A stretch of DNA of 64,000 bases, taken from Microvirga sp. VF16 (GTDB taxonomy: Bacteria > Pseudomonadota > Alphaproteobacteria > Rhizobiales > Beijerinckiaceae). The DNA lies in contig NZ_CP069356.1 in NCBI RefSeq assembly GCF_016864375.1, forward strand, positions 310,001 through 374,000. The letters run 5' to 3'. How positions within the stretch are numbered: position 1 is the first letter of the stretch; every line of letters begins with the position of its first letter. The notes beneath the pieces were generated by a model that saw only the letters and a program-made list of their open reading frames with translations, was not told the origin of the DNA and ran no database searches. Positions 62,401-64,000 of this stretch are shown here, in pieces. Both the position numbers and the translations under genes were made by a program.

Positions 62401-63277
62401 GTGCCGCACTCCACCCTCAAGTCTGGGGCCGCTGGCGGACCGGCTGCGTTACCATGCCTCCGCACCCATCGTCCGCGTAAGCTGACCAGAGCGAGCTTGA
62501 TCGGCCATTTTGCCACACAGCTACTGTCGATGCTACCAAAGGATGCCGCAGCCCGTCCGCCAAGTAGCTGCAAAAATTGAGCTTTATTTTCGAGTGTGCC
62601 TCAACTTCTCGCAGAAATACGCCATCAGTCGGTCAGCTCGTTGCATGCGCGGTGAGGCCGTCAATCCTAAGGACGCCCCAGCACGCTGTCGGCCAGGAGA
62701 ACGGTCCTTCATTCGATAGCAAGGATCGAGGGAAAAGCCTCTCAATCTATTGAAGCCAGCGCTTCTCCTGCCAGGAAAATTTCCGGCATTCGGCAGCAAC
62801 CGCCACCAGATTTCGCGTCACGTCTCGTGTACGAGCCCACAGGTGGTGTCTGTATCGTCGAGGCTCTGCTCATTGATCCGACGAGGTCGGCGGAAAGATA
62901 GCTCCATGGCCCGAAGCGGAGGGCCGGAAGGTCTGCATCGGGTGTGCGCCGCCTTGTCACGGCGCACACCCAAAACGGCCTTTACTTGCTTGATGCGACA
63001 AAGCCGTTCGAGATGCATACTGCCCGTCGGACACGGCAGAGCATAAAACCTGCCGCTGCTCGGTGAAACGATTTGGTGCAGCGCCGCAGCCTTCGGGCTA
63101 AGCGTGGCTGCTCGCTAGCATCGCGCCAGGCTTGGCTTTGAGCCGCTCGGTCTCCAGCCTGCCACCTGCCGGACTCTCGCGTACTTGCGCAATCTCAAGC
63201 CGTTCGAGCTTCCTTTAGCAATCTCTCCTTGAGTGCTAATTTCAGCTGCTATCGCCTGGTAGCGGGAGAAGGATCTC
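62401..63277. other. Long divergent intergenic region
   Basis: About 875 bp separate the giant kinase gene and the FixJ-type gene. No open frame has homology or a ribosome site. A 12-bp hairpin is at 62940-62971. The last 100 bp before 63278 are more AT-rich (CTTGAGTGCTAATTTCAG) and probably hold the regulator's promoter. Confidence 0.45.
62940..62971. repeat. 12-bp perfect hairpin
   Basis: GGGTGTGCGCCG (62940-62951) pairs with CGGCGCACACCC (62960-62971) around CCTTGTCA. No T-run follows on the plus strand; on the minus strand only TTTTG precedes it. It may be a cruciform-type protein-binding site or a remnant of a terminator in this long intergenic region. Confidence 0.6.
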
Positions 63278-63931
63278 ATGACGCATCGTCCAGCTCCACC
63301 GCCGCCGGCGGCTGCAGAGCCGGTCATTTTTATTGTTGAAGATGATGAATCCCTGCGCGAGGCACTCGGAAGCTTGTTTCGCTCCGTTGGACTCAAGGTC
63401 GAGATGTTCAGTTCCGCCGCCGAACTGCTGCGCGGCAAGTTTCCGGACGTGGAAAGTTGTCTGGTGCTTGACGTCAGGTTGCCAGGGCTGAGCGGCCTCG
63501 ACCTTCAGGCGGAGCTGGCCAAAGCAAATATTCACATTCCGATCATATTTATGACGGGCCATGGTGACATTCCAATGTCAGTGCAAGCCATGAAGGCTGG
63601 AGCCGTCGATTTCCTGCCCAAGCCGTTTCGCGATCAGGATATGTTGGACGCGGTCGCCATGGCGCTCGAGCGCGATCGTCAGCAGCGACGGGCCGCGAAC
63701 CAGCTATCGGACCTGCGGGCCTGTTTCGAGACCCTGACTCAGCGCGAGCGTGAGGTGATGAGCCTGGTCACCGCCGGCCTAATGAACAAGCAAATTGCGG
63801 GGGAGCTGGGGATCAGCGAAATCACCGTCAAAATCCACCGTGGCCAAGTCATGCGGAAAATGGGCGCACGTTCTCTGGCCGATCTGGTGAAAATGGCCGA
63901 GGTGCTCAGAGGCCACTCATCCTCACAGTAG
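63278..63931 (+). CDS. FixJ-family response regulator
   Basis: This 217-residue regulator has a receiver (residues ~15-130) with acidic pair VEDDES, phospho-acceptor Asp in LVLDVRLPGLSG, Thr in MTGHGD and Lys in FLPKPF. A LuxR-type helix-turn-helix follows (~145-205, LTQREREVMSLVTAGLMNKQ). All signalling residues are present, in contrast to the receiver at 38161-40113. GAAGGA precedes ATG 63278. It is likely phosphorylated by the divergent histidine kinase at 56467-62400; the target genes are unknown. Confidence 0.92.
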   Translation: MTHRPAPPPPAAAEPVIFIVEDDESLREALGSLFRSVGLKVEMFSSAAELLRGKFPDVESCLVLDVRLPGLSGLDLQAELAKANIHIPIIFMTGHGDIPMSVQAMKAGAVDFLPKPFRDQDMLDAVAMALERDRQQRRAANQLSDLRACFETLTQREREVMSLVTAGLMNKQIAGELGISEITVKIHRGQVMRKMGARSLADLVKMAEVLRGHSSSQ

Positions 63932-64000
63932 GCCCACGGGCATGGAGACAGCGCGAGGGGGCCCGCGCTGAGATGACGAATTCCCGCTCGATGAACAGCG

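Overview
The window is GC-rich and coding-dense. It looks like an alphaproteobacterium of the Hyphomicrobiales, most likely Methylobacteriaceae (Microvirga- or Methylobacterium-like). The clues are an imuA-imuB-dnaE2 mutasome behind an alphaproteobacterial GTTC-N7-GTTC SOS box, a DUF6894 gene, a BTLCP-type transglutaminase-like protein, dodecin, FixJ-type regulators, a GcrA-like remnant, and HWE-kinase and GntR genes. Genus-level assignment is inference. No rRNA, tRNA or CRISPR array was seen.

Layout. 1-1.5 kb: broken IS6 and IS5 transposases. 1.5-9.8 kb: a branched-chain-amino-acid-type ABC importer split over two divergent units. The minus side has the binding protein, two paralogous aldo/keto reductases (one fused to a RidA domain), a SnoaL-like protein and a TIGR04076 protein. 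The plus side has the ATPases and permeases (livGFHM type). 9.8-18.1 kb: an IS graveyard. An IS6 element is interrupted by a complete IS110-family (IS1111-type) element, followed by an IS5, two damaged IS110 elements, the tail of an HWE histidine kinase, dodecin and an IS481. 18.4-21.7 kb: a SAM/adenylate cyclase/ATPase/TPR giant.

22-37.5 kb: a catabolic island. It has a SerA-type dehydrogenase and a GntR regulator on the minus strand. Facing them is a long plus-strand series: amidohydrolase, TctC receptor, tartrate/isopropylmalate-type dehydrogenase, succinate-semialdehyde-type dehydrogenase, cupin, TctC-TctB-TctA carboxylate transporter, Ldh-type dehydrogenase, hydroxypyruvate-isomerase-like protein, ABM mono-oxygenase-like protein, DUF3422 and an AbrB-type membrane protein. 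Together these suggest uptake and oxidation of a hydroxylated or lactonised carboxylate; the substrate is not identifiable. 38-47 kb: a PAS-GAF-PAS-receiver-LuxR fusion, a DUF6894 gene cleanly split by an IS481, and many small or orphan ORFs, including a secreted VRDHR-repeat protein and a paralogous pair of small proteins. 47-54.8 kb: a UvrD-like helicase, dnaE2, imuB and imuA. 54.9-56.4 kb: IS debris with GcrA-like and D-amino-acid-oxidase remnants. 56.5-64 kb: a 1977-residue kinase/ATPase/GAF/PAS/histidine kinase, divergent from a FixJ-type regulator.

The most interesting signal is in the IS1111-type element at 10280-11650. Its non-coding right end can be folded into a bridge/seeker-RNA-like double loop. 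The two candidate target-guide segments there match, with the right polarity, the sequences on both sides of the element's own insertion point inside the IS6 transposase gene. A motif shared with a second IS110 element in the window is followed in each by a copy of that element's own right tip.
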